In this document: positions 1 to 7,768 of the stretch, in pieces
How the letters are laid out: every line of letters begins with the position of its first letter
Position numbering within the stretch: position 1 is the first letter of the stretch
Program-made: the position numbers and the translations under genes
Source of the DNA: an uncultured Bacteroidota bacterium
GTDB taxonomy: Bacteria > Bacteroidota > Bacteroidia > NS11-12g > UBA9320
Direction: 5' to 3'
NCBI GenBank assembly: GCA_913056425.1
Contig: CAJXLR010000006.1
Span: forward strand, 1-21,632
Length of the DNA: 21,632 nucleotides
Notes under the pieces: model-generated
The model's input: only the letters and a program-made list of their open reading frames with translations
What the model was told of the DNA's origin: nothing
Database searches by the model: none

Positions 1-120
1 TGCTGATTGTTATATCCAAGTCCATTACCACTTCCAAAATCTGTTCTTCCCTGATTAAGTTGTCCTGAACTTAATGGTTGTCTTGGTGTTATGTTATGCC
101 CGTATCCATATGGATTAATC
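1..120 (-). other. Probable foreign or chimeric left-end segment with an open minus-strand frame
   Basis: This stretch does not continue the propeller-enzyme gene that begins at about 121: its plus-strand frame has a TGA at 49-51 and encodes no plausible signal peptide or propeller blade. On the minus strand one frame stays open for the whole stretch and reads as a Gly/Asn/Gln-rich peptide (INPYGYGHNITPRQ..., ending ...GNGLGYNNQ), with AGA and GGA codons favoured. That composition is unlike the neighbouring genes. I infer a junction at about 115-122. The source is not recognised, and the short open frame could be chance. Confidence 0.5.
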
Positions 121-1098
121 ATGATTCATGAGGATACTTCAAATATGATTGACTGTCCAACTGTCTTCAGAAAAGATAGTACTTGGTACATGACCTATTT
201 GGTTTTTAATGGAAAGGGATATGAAACTTGGCTTGCAAAAAGCAGCGACTTGCTAAAATGGGATAAACTAGGTAAGGTTTTACCGTTTACCAGCAAGAAT
301 AGATGGGACGGGAACCAAGCGGCTGGATATCCAGCTTTGATAGACACAAAGTGGGGCGGGTCTTATGAGATTCCGAAATATCTCAATCATTATTGGATGT
401 CGTATTTCGGGGGAAACACGGATGGTTATGAGAGAGGAACCTTATCCATAGGGATGGCATTTACTAAAAAAGACGTAACTACGCCTCATCCATGGTTGCG
501 AGCAAAGAACCCAGTAATGACTACCAATGATCCGGATATTGGATATTGGGAGACCAAAAAGTTGTATAAGAGTAGCATTATTTGGGACACGACACTTCAA
601 ACTGGGAAACCTTTCGTGATGTTTTATAATGGTGTAGGGGATACGAGCTCAAAGAAGTCATGGGTTGAAAGAATAGGGATTGCGGTGAGTGACGACATGA
701 TCAACTGGTATAGATATCCCGGTAATCCCATAATTGATCACGGCACAGGTTTGAGCGGTGATGCAGTTGTTCAAAGATGGAGAGATAGCCTTTATATAAT
801 GTTTTATTACGGTGCGTTTTGGCCTGAGGGAAGAGAAGATGCATTTAATCGATTTGCTGTCTCTAAAGACTTAATTCATTGGACTCCTTGGGAAGGGGAT
901 GACTTGATAAAACCCAGTCAGCCTTATGACATAAAGTATGCACATAAACCTTGCGTGATTAAATGGAATGGCGTGGTGTATCACTTTTACTGTGCGGTTA
1001 ATGAATTAGAGCAACGCGGACTTGCGGTTTCTACATCACTAGACCTTGGCAAAAGCGACTTACATTTTCAAAAAGTTACCACTAAACTAAAACGTTAG
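91..1098 (+). CDS. GH43/GH130-like five-bladed propeller glycosidase, N-terminally truncated
   Basis: The native part begins at about 121 with MIHEDTSNMIDCPTVFRKD, a very conserved block in a group of Bacteroidota proteins usually labelled glycosylase or GH43-like. Further propeller-type repeats follow: TWYMTYLVFNGKGYETW, HYWMSYFGGN, GKPFVMFYNG, DSLYIMFYYG and VVYHFYCAVN, each an aromatic beta-strand followed by a statement of substrate-blade type. Family members normally carry a signal peptide and about 50 or more residues before this block. These are missing, and the ATG at 91 lies in sequence that looks foreign, so the first ten residues are probably not native. The C-terminus is complete. 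It overlaps the convergent GH28 gene by four bases. The acidic catalytic residues cannot be assigned with confidence and the substrate is unknown; the neighbours suggest a plant or algal cell-wall polysaccharide. Confidence 0.65.
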   Translation: MLCPYPYGLIMIHEDTSNMIDCPTVFRKDSTWYMTYLVFNGKGYETWLAKSSDLLKWDKLGKVLPFTSKNRWDGNQAAGYPALIDTKWGGSYEIPKYLNHYWMSYFGGNTDGYERGTLSIGMAFTKKDVTTPHPWLRAKNPVMTTNDPDIGYWETKKLYKSSIIWDTTLQTGKPFVMFYNGVGDTSSKKSWVERIGIAVSDDMINWYRYPGNPIIDHGTGLSGDAVVQRWRDSLYIMFYYGAFWPEGREDAFNRFAVSKDLIHWTPWEGDDLIKPSQPYDIKYAHKPCVIKWNGVVYHFYCAVNELEQRGLAVSTSLDLGKSDLHFQKVTTKLKR

Positions 1099-2609
1099 TT
1101 CTGCTTCGGTACGTCAGAATTGTTTAGTATGATGTCTTTCTTCTTGCGTTCACCCTTCACTACGAGTGCTTCAATTTTGCTGTTTTTCACATCATCGAAA
1201 ACAACAGGGTAGCGATAGTCGGGGTTCTTGGCTTTCAACCGAATATTACGCATGGTAATCCCCGAAGCATGTCTGACATAAAGTCCCCAGGCGGGTAATT
1301 CTCCAAACATCGAGAACTCTGGATAGTCAGAGGCGTTTTCAGGTATTTCGTTGAGCCTATCGATTGGGGCATTTGCATATGCCGCATTCCCACCGCCCGG
1401 ATAGGTTATCTTTATGTCTTCAAGCATTATTTCTTCGACGGGAAGGTCTTCAAGTCCAACAATTGAAGCTGGAAAAATATTGTGAAAGAACGGCAATGCG
1501 GGTCCACGCAATTCGTACGCCCAATCCGGTTGTAGGTATGGTACGGTTGCTTTTACGTTGCTTATTTGCACATTTTTAATGCTTCCGGGACTTGTTTGAT
1601 CAAAACCGTGACGGCTTCCTAGTCTAATGAAAATTGCATTACCAGTGTTCCACGAGCGGACGTTCTTAACCTTAACATTTTCAACAATGCCGTTCTCCCA
1701 AGATTCTATCGCAATTGCAGACCGGTAGGTGTCGTATACTTTGATATCGGATATGTCGATGTTTTTGAAACCACCGTATGAGGAAGTACCTAGTTTTACA
1801 GCGCTAGCACTTGAGCGCACAATACAGTTTGTTATGGTTATGCTATCATTAATTGCGACTTCATTATTCCGACGTTTATATGATTTCAAACAGATGCCGT
1901 CATCAGAAGAGTTGACAAAGCAGTTAGAAATTCTCACGTTATGACAATCGACAATATCGATACCATCGTTGTTCCAGTAACTCGTACTCATAACTTTGAT
2001 GCCGTCAATTGAGACGAATTTGCACAGGTCGTAAGTCTGAACCCAGCTTGAGGCATTGTACAAGTTAACATCTTTGATACCTACGTACAGGCAGTTAACA
2101 AATTGTAACAGCATTGGGCGCACGTGTGCAACGGGTCTTTTCTCCTTCAGCTGATACAAGGAACTATCTAATTGTCCAGCGTAAAACTTGTCGTCGATGT
2201 TGAGAGCTAGTTCTTTTCCTTGTCCATCAATATTCCCCTTCCCAGTTATGGAAACATGGCTCGCATTATTGGCGACTATAAGAGATGGCCATTGGTATGT
2301 GGCTGTAGTTTTTGAAAGCGAATAGTAATCTTCTATGTTGGTGCTGCCAACCAACCAAGCATTTTTTTTCAACTGCAGATTGACATTACTTTTTAGTTGA
2401 ATTGTTCCGGTTAGGAAGTAACCAGACGGAACAACCACAGTACCGCCACCATCATTATGAACAGCGTTTATTGCGGTTTGTATTGCTTCAGTGCAGAGGT
2501 TTTTCCCATCTCCTTTAGCTCCAAAATCGAGAATTGATATAGAGCTCTCTGCCTTTACACCAGTGAATAGAATAAATAATGATATAGTCAAAAAAGCCTG
2601 TGGCCACAT
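1095..2609 (-). CDS. GH28 polygalacturonase-like secreted glycoside hydrolase
   Basis: A right-handed parallel beta-helix enzyme of family GH28, expected to hydrolyse galacturonic acid or related linkages in pectin-like polymers, in the periplasm or outside the cell. A signal peptide (MWPQAFLTISLFILFTGVKA) precedes the family's N-terminal block ILDFGAKGDGKN...TEAIQTAIN...GGGTVVVPSGYFLTG. The active-site region is present as SSWVQTY, NNDGIDIVDC and SSDDGICLKS, giving the Asn-x-Asp and Asp-Asp carboxylates. The classic Gly-His-Gly motif of fungal enzymes is replaced by TSSYGGFKN, similar to the GTES-NGGF form known in bacterial exo-acting relatives but with Ser where Glu is usual. The ATG at 2609 is preferred over the in-frame TTG at 2618 because it starts the signal peptide directly. 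The length of 504 residues is normal for the family. Confidence 0.9.
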   Translation of the reverse strand: MWPQAFLTISLFILFTGVKAESSISILDFGAKGDGKNLCTEAIQTAINAVHNDGGGTVVVPSGYFLTGTIQLKSNVNLQLKKNAWLVGSTNIEDYYSLSKTTATYQWPSLIVANNASHVSITGKGNIDGQGKELALNIDDKFYAGQLDSSLYQLKEKRPVAHVRPMLLQFVNCLYVGIKDVNLYNASSWVQTYDLCKFVSIDGIKVMSTSYWNNDGIDIVDCHNVRISNCFVNSSDDGICLKSYKRRNNEVAINDSITITNCIVRSSASAVKLGTSSYGGFKNIDISDIKVYDTYRSAIAIESWENGIVENVKVKNVRSWNTGNAIFIRLGSRHGFDQTSPGSIKNVQISNVKATVPYLQPDWAYELRGPALPFFHNIFPASIVGLEDLPVEEIMLEDIKITYPGGGNAAYANAPIDRLNEIPENASDYPEFSMFGELPAWGLYVRHASGITMRNIRLKAKNPDYRYPVVFDDVKNSKIEALVVKGERKKKDIILNNSDVPKQN

Positions 2610-2663
2610 GATATGCAATTTATATAAATCTGATTATCATTCAATCGTGTTAACTTGCATGTA

Positions 2664-3644
2664 ATGACGTCTCTTATAAAATTTTGGAAACATGGAGTTT
2701 TAAGTTTTCTCGTTTTAACTCAACTGGTATCTTGTCAACAAGAAGGGTCAAGTAATTATAGTTGGTGCTATTCAAGCGACAATAGCACTGTTCCAAAGGT
2801 GAGAGCTCTGATGGCAAGTCGATTTAAAACATTAGATGAATTTAGGGAAGTCGTTGGTATTACTTATATAAACACTAATATGAATTCAGATAGTATGCCG
2901 GTCAAAGGACAATCAGTGGTTCTCACCTATGTTGATCGAGCAGACACTATAAACAACATATTAGATTTCGGAGTCACCCAAGGAGATATGATTGAAGTGC
3001 GAGATGGCTCCTATTCAAACCGGGCGAAGTTCGCGATTTTCGAACCATATTCGGTCGCTAATCGAGTTGAGTTAAACGAAATATACAAGCTCGCAAGAAG
3101 AAGACCGAGATTGTTTGGGGTAGGAGATGTCGCTTTTTATGATTTAGCTTTGGCATCTGTTTCTAACATTAGACACCATAATGAATCGTACAAGAGTGAG
3201 GAGGATAGTAGTGAAAAAGGTTATGTCAATACGTATAACCACATTACTGCACAAGCGTTAATTACCACATTGTATGGGGTGAGAATTGCTGATTTTATCG
3301 CAGACCTCCACGAGCGGTATGCGATGCCACACTTAATTACGGGAAAGTTTTCTGTTGACGAACTAACAAACCCCAATAAGAATGCAGTTGATAATTATGT
3401 TGACCTGATAAACAATAAAATAGGTCAAGAACTAGGCTTGGCTCTTCGTGACAAACATAAAATTACACAATCTACTGTATGGACAAGTAATTTATTGGCA
3501 AATTATCTCAATGAAATACAATCATATTACTCTTATTCTTTTGGGGTTGGTCACAAACCATTTCCACAAGACCACCCAACGCTTGAAATGATGGCCCGTA
3601 AGATCAATAAAATGCGGGAAGGGGTGCCATTTGGCATTGAATAA
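2664..3644 (+). CDS. Unrecognised lipoprotein
   Basis: I do not recognise this 326-residue protein. The ATG at 2664 gives a clear lipoprotein signal (MTSLIKFWKHGVLSFLVLTQLVSC) with the lipobox cysteine at residue 24, so it should be anchored in the periplasm or outer membrane; the upstream in-frame TTG at 2655 adds nothing. After the anchor comes a mixed soluble domain without obvious repeats or known motifs. The region after residue 150 is rich in charged helices (for example ELNEIYKLARRRPRLFG and NKIGQELGLALRDKHKITQ), and the C-terminal third has an aromatic stretch, QSYYSYSFGVGHKPFPQDHP. Only about 54 bases separate it from the divergent GH28 gene, and it stops three bases short of the convergent pentapeptide-repeat gene. 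No function is inferred. Confidence 0.75.
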   Translation: MTSLIKFWKHGVLSFLVLTQLVSCQQEGSSNYSWCYSSDNSTVPKVRALMASRFKTLDEFREVVGITYINTNMNSDSMPVKGQSVVLTYVDRADTINNILDFGVTQGDMIEVRDGSYSNRAKFAIFEPYSVANRVELNEIYKLARRRPRLFGVGDVAFYDLALASVSNIRHHNESYKSEEDSSEKGYVNTYNHITAQALITTLYGVRIADFIADLHERYAMPHLITGKFSVDELTNPNKNAVDNYVDLINNKIGQELGLALRDKHKITQSTVWTSNLLANYLNEIQSYYSYSFGVGHKPFPQDHPTLEMMARKINKMREGVPFGIE

Positions 3645-3647
3645 CCC

Positions 3648-4895
3648 TCAATATGGCGAAAGGTAACTCCTGCCTGTGCGATTGTCCTTTAGTATCTGAT
3701 AGTTGACTTTGATATCATCGATTCCACAAGCGTCAATGGTTTGAACAATATCGCCCCAGTTTCTACTTACTTCAACACTGTCTAATCTCAGTTTTAGCAA
3801 TGTTGCACCATTCAACGAGGTCTCGACAATCCTACCTGATTCAAGATTGCTGTGAGACAAGTTTACTCGAGACAAATCGGAAACAGCAAAGTCAGTTCCA
3901 ACCAGAATACAGTTTTTGAGTATTGCCCCAACTAATAGGGAGTGATTGACAACACATTGGGTCATGGTCGAACCATAAAATTGCGAGTACGAAAGGTTAC
4001 ATCCGTTTAGTCTAGCTTTATGAATAGTGCTGTTAGTGAAATCCGAGTGGCTTATATCACTCCGGTTGGCATAACTCTCATGCATAGTGACAGAAATGAG
4101 GTCTCCGCCTTTCAAATAGACGTCAGAAAGATTTGCGAAATCTAAAACAGATGATATCAAGGAACAGTAAGGCATAAAAGACTTAGACAAATCAATACCG
4201 CTTAAGTCGGTTGAGTCCAGGTTGGCATTGGGTAGATATGTACTGGAAAAGGATGTCCTCGATTTAATTTTGGCAAACGATAACGAGTCCATTCTGCGAT
4301 GAGCCAACTGAAGCAGTAATTGTCCTTTTTCAGGACTATACTTCGCTTTAGTTATGCTATCTTTCGTTACAATGTGATAAGGGCTAAGTTGGTCATTAAA
4401 CGCAACCACAAGGTCAATGGTTGTGTCTGACAAAGAACGAATATTGGAAGCTGATAGGTCATGATCTCCTCGTGCTAACAATGTACCAGTCCCCTCCATA
4501 TACCCAGTCATTTGAGAGCTAATGCGTTTTGCCTCTTCCATTTTTCGCCGGTCCTGCTCGGTCTCAAGCTGACTTCGAAATTTGGAGTCGATTCGTGATG
4601 TCATTATACCCGGCAAACTAGCTGCTAGTAAAACCAAAACAGACAATAGACCTAACTGGAACCTGCTTTTTCGTGAAGTATTAAAAGCCTTCGAATTGTA
4701 AAGAAAATCAAGGATTAAAACACTAGCAACAAGAAACATGCAGGCGGCAAAACCAATCCAAAACATCTTGGTGTCTTCAAAGTGCGGAGCTTTCAAATAA
4801 CCCAGAAACCACCCCAGAGCTGCCAAAAGCACCACCAAGAACACACGACTAATTTTTCTTATCACGTCGTAAAGATAGCAAAAGCAACATTTCAC
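3648..4895 (-). CDS. Membrane-anchored pentapeptide-repeat protein
   Basis: Three hydrophobic helices lie at about residues 16-34, 44-63 and 79-98. A highly charged, probably coiled segment follows (about 100-130, with EQDRRKMEEAKR), then a linker. From about residue 205 to 370 there is a run of pentapeptide repeats of the A(D/N)LXX type (NANLDSTDLSGIDLS, DFANLSDVYLKG, DLSRVNLSHSNLESG, SLNGATLLKLRL) that should fold as a right-handed quadrilateral beta-helix. The repeat domain sits on the C-terminal side of the membrane helices. The role of such proteins is usually scaffolding or protein contact and cannot be read from sequence. The start is uncertain: the longest frame begins with GTG at 4895, a second GTG is at 4865, and there is no ATG before the second helix. 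It is head to head with the GH106-like gene, only about 12 bases away. Confidence 0.8.
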   Translation of the reverse strand: MKCCFCYLYDVIRKISRVFLVVLLAALGWFLGYLKAPHFEDTKMFWIGFAACMFLVASVLILDFLYNSKAFNTSRKSRFQLGLLSVLVLLAASLPGIMTSRIDSKFRSQLETEQDRRKMEEAKRISSQMTGYMEGTGTLLARGDHDLSASNIRSLSDTTIDLVVAFNDQLSPYHIVTKDSITKAKYSPEKGQLLLQLAHRRMDSLSFAKIKSRTSFSSTYLPNANLDSTDLSGIDLSKSFMPYCSLISSVLDFANLSDVYLKGGDLISVTMHESYANRSDISHSDFTNSTIHKARLNGCNLSYSQFYGSTMTQCVVNHSLLVGAILKNCILVGTDFAVSDLSRVNLSHSNLESGRIVETSLNGATLLKLRLDSVEVSRNWGDIVQTIDACGIDDIKVNYQILKDNRTGRSYLSPY

Positions 4896-4907
4896 TATTT
4901 TTATCGA

Positions 4908-6917
4908 ATGAAATTACGACGGATTTTAATCGCCATTGCGGTGATTTCAAGCGGTTTTATTGCCTGTAATTCAACACATGAGACCGAAACGGAACAGCGA
5001 ACTGAATTCTATCCAACAACTAAACCTTGTACGCGTTGGTGGTGGTTTGCAACAGAAATAAAGAAACCAGACATAAAATATCAGTTAGATTGGGCTAAGA
5101 AAAACAACTTTGGCGGAGTTGAGATTGCATGGGTATACCCGTTATACCGATATGCTGACATGATCTACAAACATCCACCACACAACCATATTTATCCGCC
5201 CGATAGCTCTGCCCAAGAATGGTTGAGTCCCGAATGGTCCGATGTAGTGACCTATACCAAAAGATATTGCGACTCAATTGGGTTGGCGTGCGACTTTACG
5301 TTTGGAAGTGCATGGCCGGTTGCAGGAAGTAACATCGACCCCAAACATGGGACCATGATATATGGCGACACAGCATTTCGACAATGGTTAACTTTTGCAT
5401 GGACTTGGCCAGAAAATCAACTTGTAATTAATCACTTAGACAGCAATGCTTTTAACCTCTTTGCTGAACCCATTGTACCGGCGTTGAAGGAGGCTTTAAA
5501 AGGGTCTAAATCTGCATTATTCACGGATTCTTGGGAGATTAAAATGAACTTTACCAACAAAATTTGGACTCCAGGTTTTGAGAAGTCGTTCCAAGAAACT
5601 TTTGGGTACGACATCGTCCCTTATATGGAAAAAGGACTGGATTCATTCCCGGATGTAAGGTACGACTACATGTTGCACATTGAACAATACGTTACCGATG
5701 GTTTCTACAAACCCTATGTGCGGAAATGTAATGAAATGGATGCTTGGTCTCGAGTGCAATGCTTAGCTGCTCCTGCGGACATTATGACGCTTTATGGCAT
5801 GGTGGACATTCCTGAAACGGAGGCCATGCTTAACAACCCAAACTTTTCACGAATTGTAAGCTCCTCGGCATGTCTAGCTTCCAAATATCTAGTGTCTTCC
5901 GAGACATTCACATGTATGTATGGCTTCCCAAGCACGAATATTCGAGATGAACAAACAGCTGATTTAAAACTTGTTGCAGATGCACTGTTCGCGCAAGGAG
6001 TAAACCATCATTTCTACCATGGTATGCCTTATAATCCAAAAGGTTCTGATTCAATCGAGTTTTTTGCAACAACGTACTTCGGTCCCGGAGGAAGCTTGGA
6101 ACCAGAATTGCCAGAATTCAACAAGTACATGGAAACTGTTAGTGGGAAGATGCAACGCGGTAAAACACAAAGCCGTGTTGCGGTCTATCTGCCCTATGAA
6201 GATGGTGTTATGAAAGGAGCATATCCACCAGAACGCAGAAGAGTATGGGTTTGGGGTGAATATGAAATGAGATACATCGAAACACCCGACGAGGTAGAAG
6301 GTTATAACCCACTCTGGATTAATAAACACTATCTCAATGAGGCACAATTTACTGATGGAAAACTAACAGTTGGTGATGCTCAGTTTTCTTCACTTTACGT
6401 TGATGTTACCTACATAGACATAAGCGGTCTGAGACGCATAGTGGATTTAGCTCGAGAGGGACTGCCTGTTTGCTTAAAACGAGATCCACGACAACCGGGG
6501 AAAGTTAAGTCGGATGAGTTTGAAACCCTACTAGCAGAACTTAACGCGATGCCTCATGTTAACGCCGATTTTGAATCCGTCATGAAGGAAAAACCACTTA
6601 TTTCTGGTGATAGAATACCCGCGTATTGGTGTCGAAAGGGAAGCGATGGAACCCATTATATTTTCTTAGCACAGTCCTTAGCAAAAGACTTGAAGTACCC
6701 AATATACTCTGGGATGTCGTATATGGACAGTACGGAGACCTATGATTTGAGCTTCCATGTTAATGGAAAGACAATAAAAGAGGAAGTGAAGTTTGAACCA
6801 TACCAGAGTGTGATGATCAGAATCTCACCATCTGGAAAGCTATCTTATGAGGATATTAAGTATGTTCCGAAAGACCCTAAGATTAAACCTCGCGTTCCGC
6901 AGAAGATGAATTTCTAG
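4908..6917 (+). CDS. GH106-like (alpha-L-rhamnosidase-type) lipoprotein glycosidase
   Basis: The ATG at 4908 yields MKLRRILIAIAVISSGFIAC, a lipoprotein signal with cysteine at residue 20, followed by an acidic stretch (NSTHETETEQ) compatible with surface display. The mature protein opens with PCTRWWWF...IKYQLDWAKKNNFGGVEIAWVYP, the tryptophan-rich start of the catalytic TIM barrel seen in GH106 and related unclassified glycosyl hydrolases. Also visible are FTFGSAWPVAG, a SWEIKMN strand, and the SSETFTC strand followed by QGVNHHFYHGMPY. At 669 residues it is shorter than typical GH106 enzymes and lacks an obvious C-terminal beta-sandwich of full size, so family membership is tentative. Catalytic glutamates are not assigned. 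A frame extending upstream to 4782 runs through the pentapeptide gene and is not used. It ends in a CTAG overlap with the convergent GH16 gene. Confidence 0.75.
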   Translation: MKLRRILIAIAVISSGFIACNSTHETETEQRTEFYPTTKPCTRWWWFATEIKKPDIKYQLDWAKKNNFGGVEIAWVYPLYRYADMIYKHPPHNHIYPPDSSAQEWLSPEWSDVVTYTKRYCDSIGLACDFTFGSAWPVAGSNIDPKHGTMIYGDTAFRQWLTFAWTWPENQLVINHLDSNAFNLFAEPIVPALKEALKGSKSALFTDSWEIKMNFTNKIWTPGFEKSFQETFGYDIVPYMEKGLDSFPDVRYDYMLHIEQYVTDGFYKPYVRKCNEMDAWSRVQCLAAPADIMTLYGMVDIPETEAMLNNPNFSRIVSSSACLASKYLVSSETFTCMYGFPSTNIRDEQTADLKLVADALFAQGVNHHFYHGMPYNPKGSDSIEFFATTYFGPGGSLEPELPEFNKYMETVSGKMQRGKTQSRVAVYLPYEDGVMKGAYPPERRRVWVWGEYEMRYIETPDEVEGYNPLWINKHYLNEAQFTDGKLTVGDAQFSSLYVDVTYIDISGLRRIVDLAREGLPVCLKRDPRQPGKVKSDEFETLLAELNAMPHVNADFESVMKEKPLISGDRIPAYWCRKGSDGTHYIFLAQSLAKDLKYPIYSGMSYMDSTETYDLSFHVNGKTIKEEVKFEPYQSVMIRISPSGKLSYEDIKYVPKDPKIKPRVPQKMNF

Positions 6918-7768
6918 CCAAAAGGCTCGTATTCAAAATCTCGAATTATTATCTCTTGAGGCAGGCCATTGGCCGGAGCTGAACTTGGTTGCTGGTGCAA
7001 CCACAGGTTGATACGAGCATTAGTTACATCACCTGGTGCAGGTATAATTACAGGATCTGAGGAGTTTCCTCCTTCTTCTTTGACTCTAGCTGGGTTGGTT
7101 AAGTCGAAACGCCAAGTGCCTAATATTTCACCTTGGCCATACGTGTCGCCAACATATGATTCCCACGTAATTAGACTATCAGTCCAAATAAACGTGTGAT
7201 TTGTTACCCCATTCATTTTGCCAATGGAGTACTCAGGTCTTTCCATTCTTTCCTCATTCAACTGTCCAAAAAATATCGGTTGCACGCCAAACTGAAGTAC
7301 ATATGGATCTGAAGAATTACCCCACCGGCTAATCTCTACATCGACTTCAGAATTTGCGTCAGTCTTAAACGTTTCATCATCCCAGGTAAACAAACCAAGT
7401 ACTGTATTGCTAGCTAGGTCCTCCATATCGCCCTCAACAGTGAAAGTGTAACGTCCGTATCCCATTGCTTCGTCAGATACAATTTCGGTTGAATACCACT
7501 CTCCATTGCGTTGTACAATTTTCATGTGTAAGTAACCATTCTCATCAAGATAGATGTCATCTGGGTTACCACTAAAATAGTTAGGACCAGGCCCCCATTT
7601 CTGATTTTCGTATATCTTCACCTTCCAGTCTCGACCGGCAAATCGCACACTGTCCCCTACGCGGCCAAAGTCATCTGTGTTGGTATTCAACATGGGGGGA
7701 TCCGATTGATAACAACCGAACAATGAAATCCCCAACAAAACACCAGCTAGTATTTTATTCATCTTCAT
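6914..7768 (-). CDS. GH16-family endo-glucanase-type lipoprotein
   Basis: A 284-residue lipoprotein (MKMNKILAGVLLGISLFGC, cysteine 19) with a GH16 jelly-roll fold. The catalytic signature E-x-D-x-E is present as EVDVE at residues 141-145, followed by ISRWGN. The surrounding strands fit the family: DIYLDENGYLHMKI, the MGYGRYTF strand that in GH16 precedes the active site, and LGLFTWDDE. GH16 enzymes cleave beta-1,3 or beta-1,4 glucans or galactans internally, with retention of configuration. The subfamily is not a classical laminarinase by eye, so the substrate comes from context (GH3 and a GH158-like enzyme in the same operon). It is the last gene of the operon. Its ATG shares one base with the TAA stop of the GH3 gene, which suggests translational coupling. 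A second ATG at 7762 is an equally possible start. Confidence 0.85.
   Translation of the reverse strand: MKMNKILAGVLLGISLFGCYQSDPPMLNTNTDDFGRVGDSVRFAGRDWKVKIYENQKWGPGPNYFSGNPDDIYLDENGYLHMKIVQRNGEWYSTEIVSDEAMGYGRYTFTVEGDMEDLASNTVLGLFTWDDETFKTDANSEVDVEISRWGNSSDPYVLQFGVQPIFFGQLNEERMERPEYSIGKMNGVTNHTFIWTDSLITWESYVGDTYGQGEILGTWRFDLTNPARVKEEGGNSSDPVIIPAPGDVTNARINLWLHQQPSSAPANGLPQEIIIRDFEYEPFG

Noticed and set aside
3636..3652. Hairpin ATTGA-ataaccc-TCAAT between convergent genes as a terminator
   Set aside because: The stem is only five AT-rich pairs with no U-tract; too weak to call.
4782..4907. Upstream extension of the GH106-like gene
   Set aside because: It runs antisense through the pentapeptide gene, and the ATG at 4908 begins a perfect lipoprotein signal.
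6916..6927. AGCC-aaaa-GGCT stem at the convergent GH106-like/GH16 end as a terminator
   Set aside because: A four-base stem lying in the GH16 coding end, without a run of T; likely chance.
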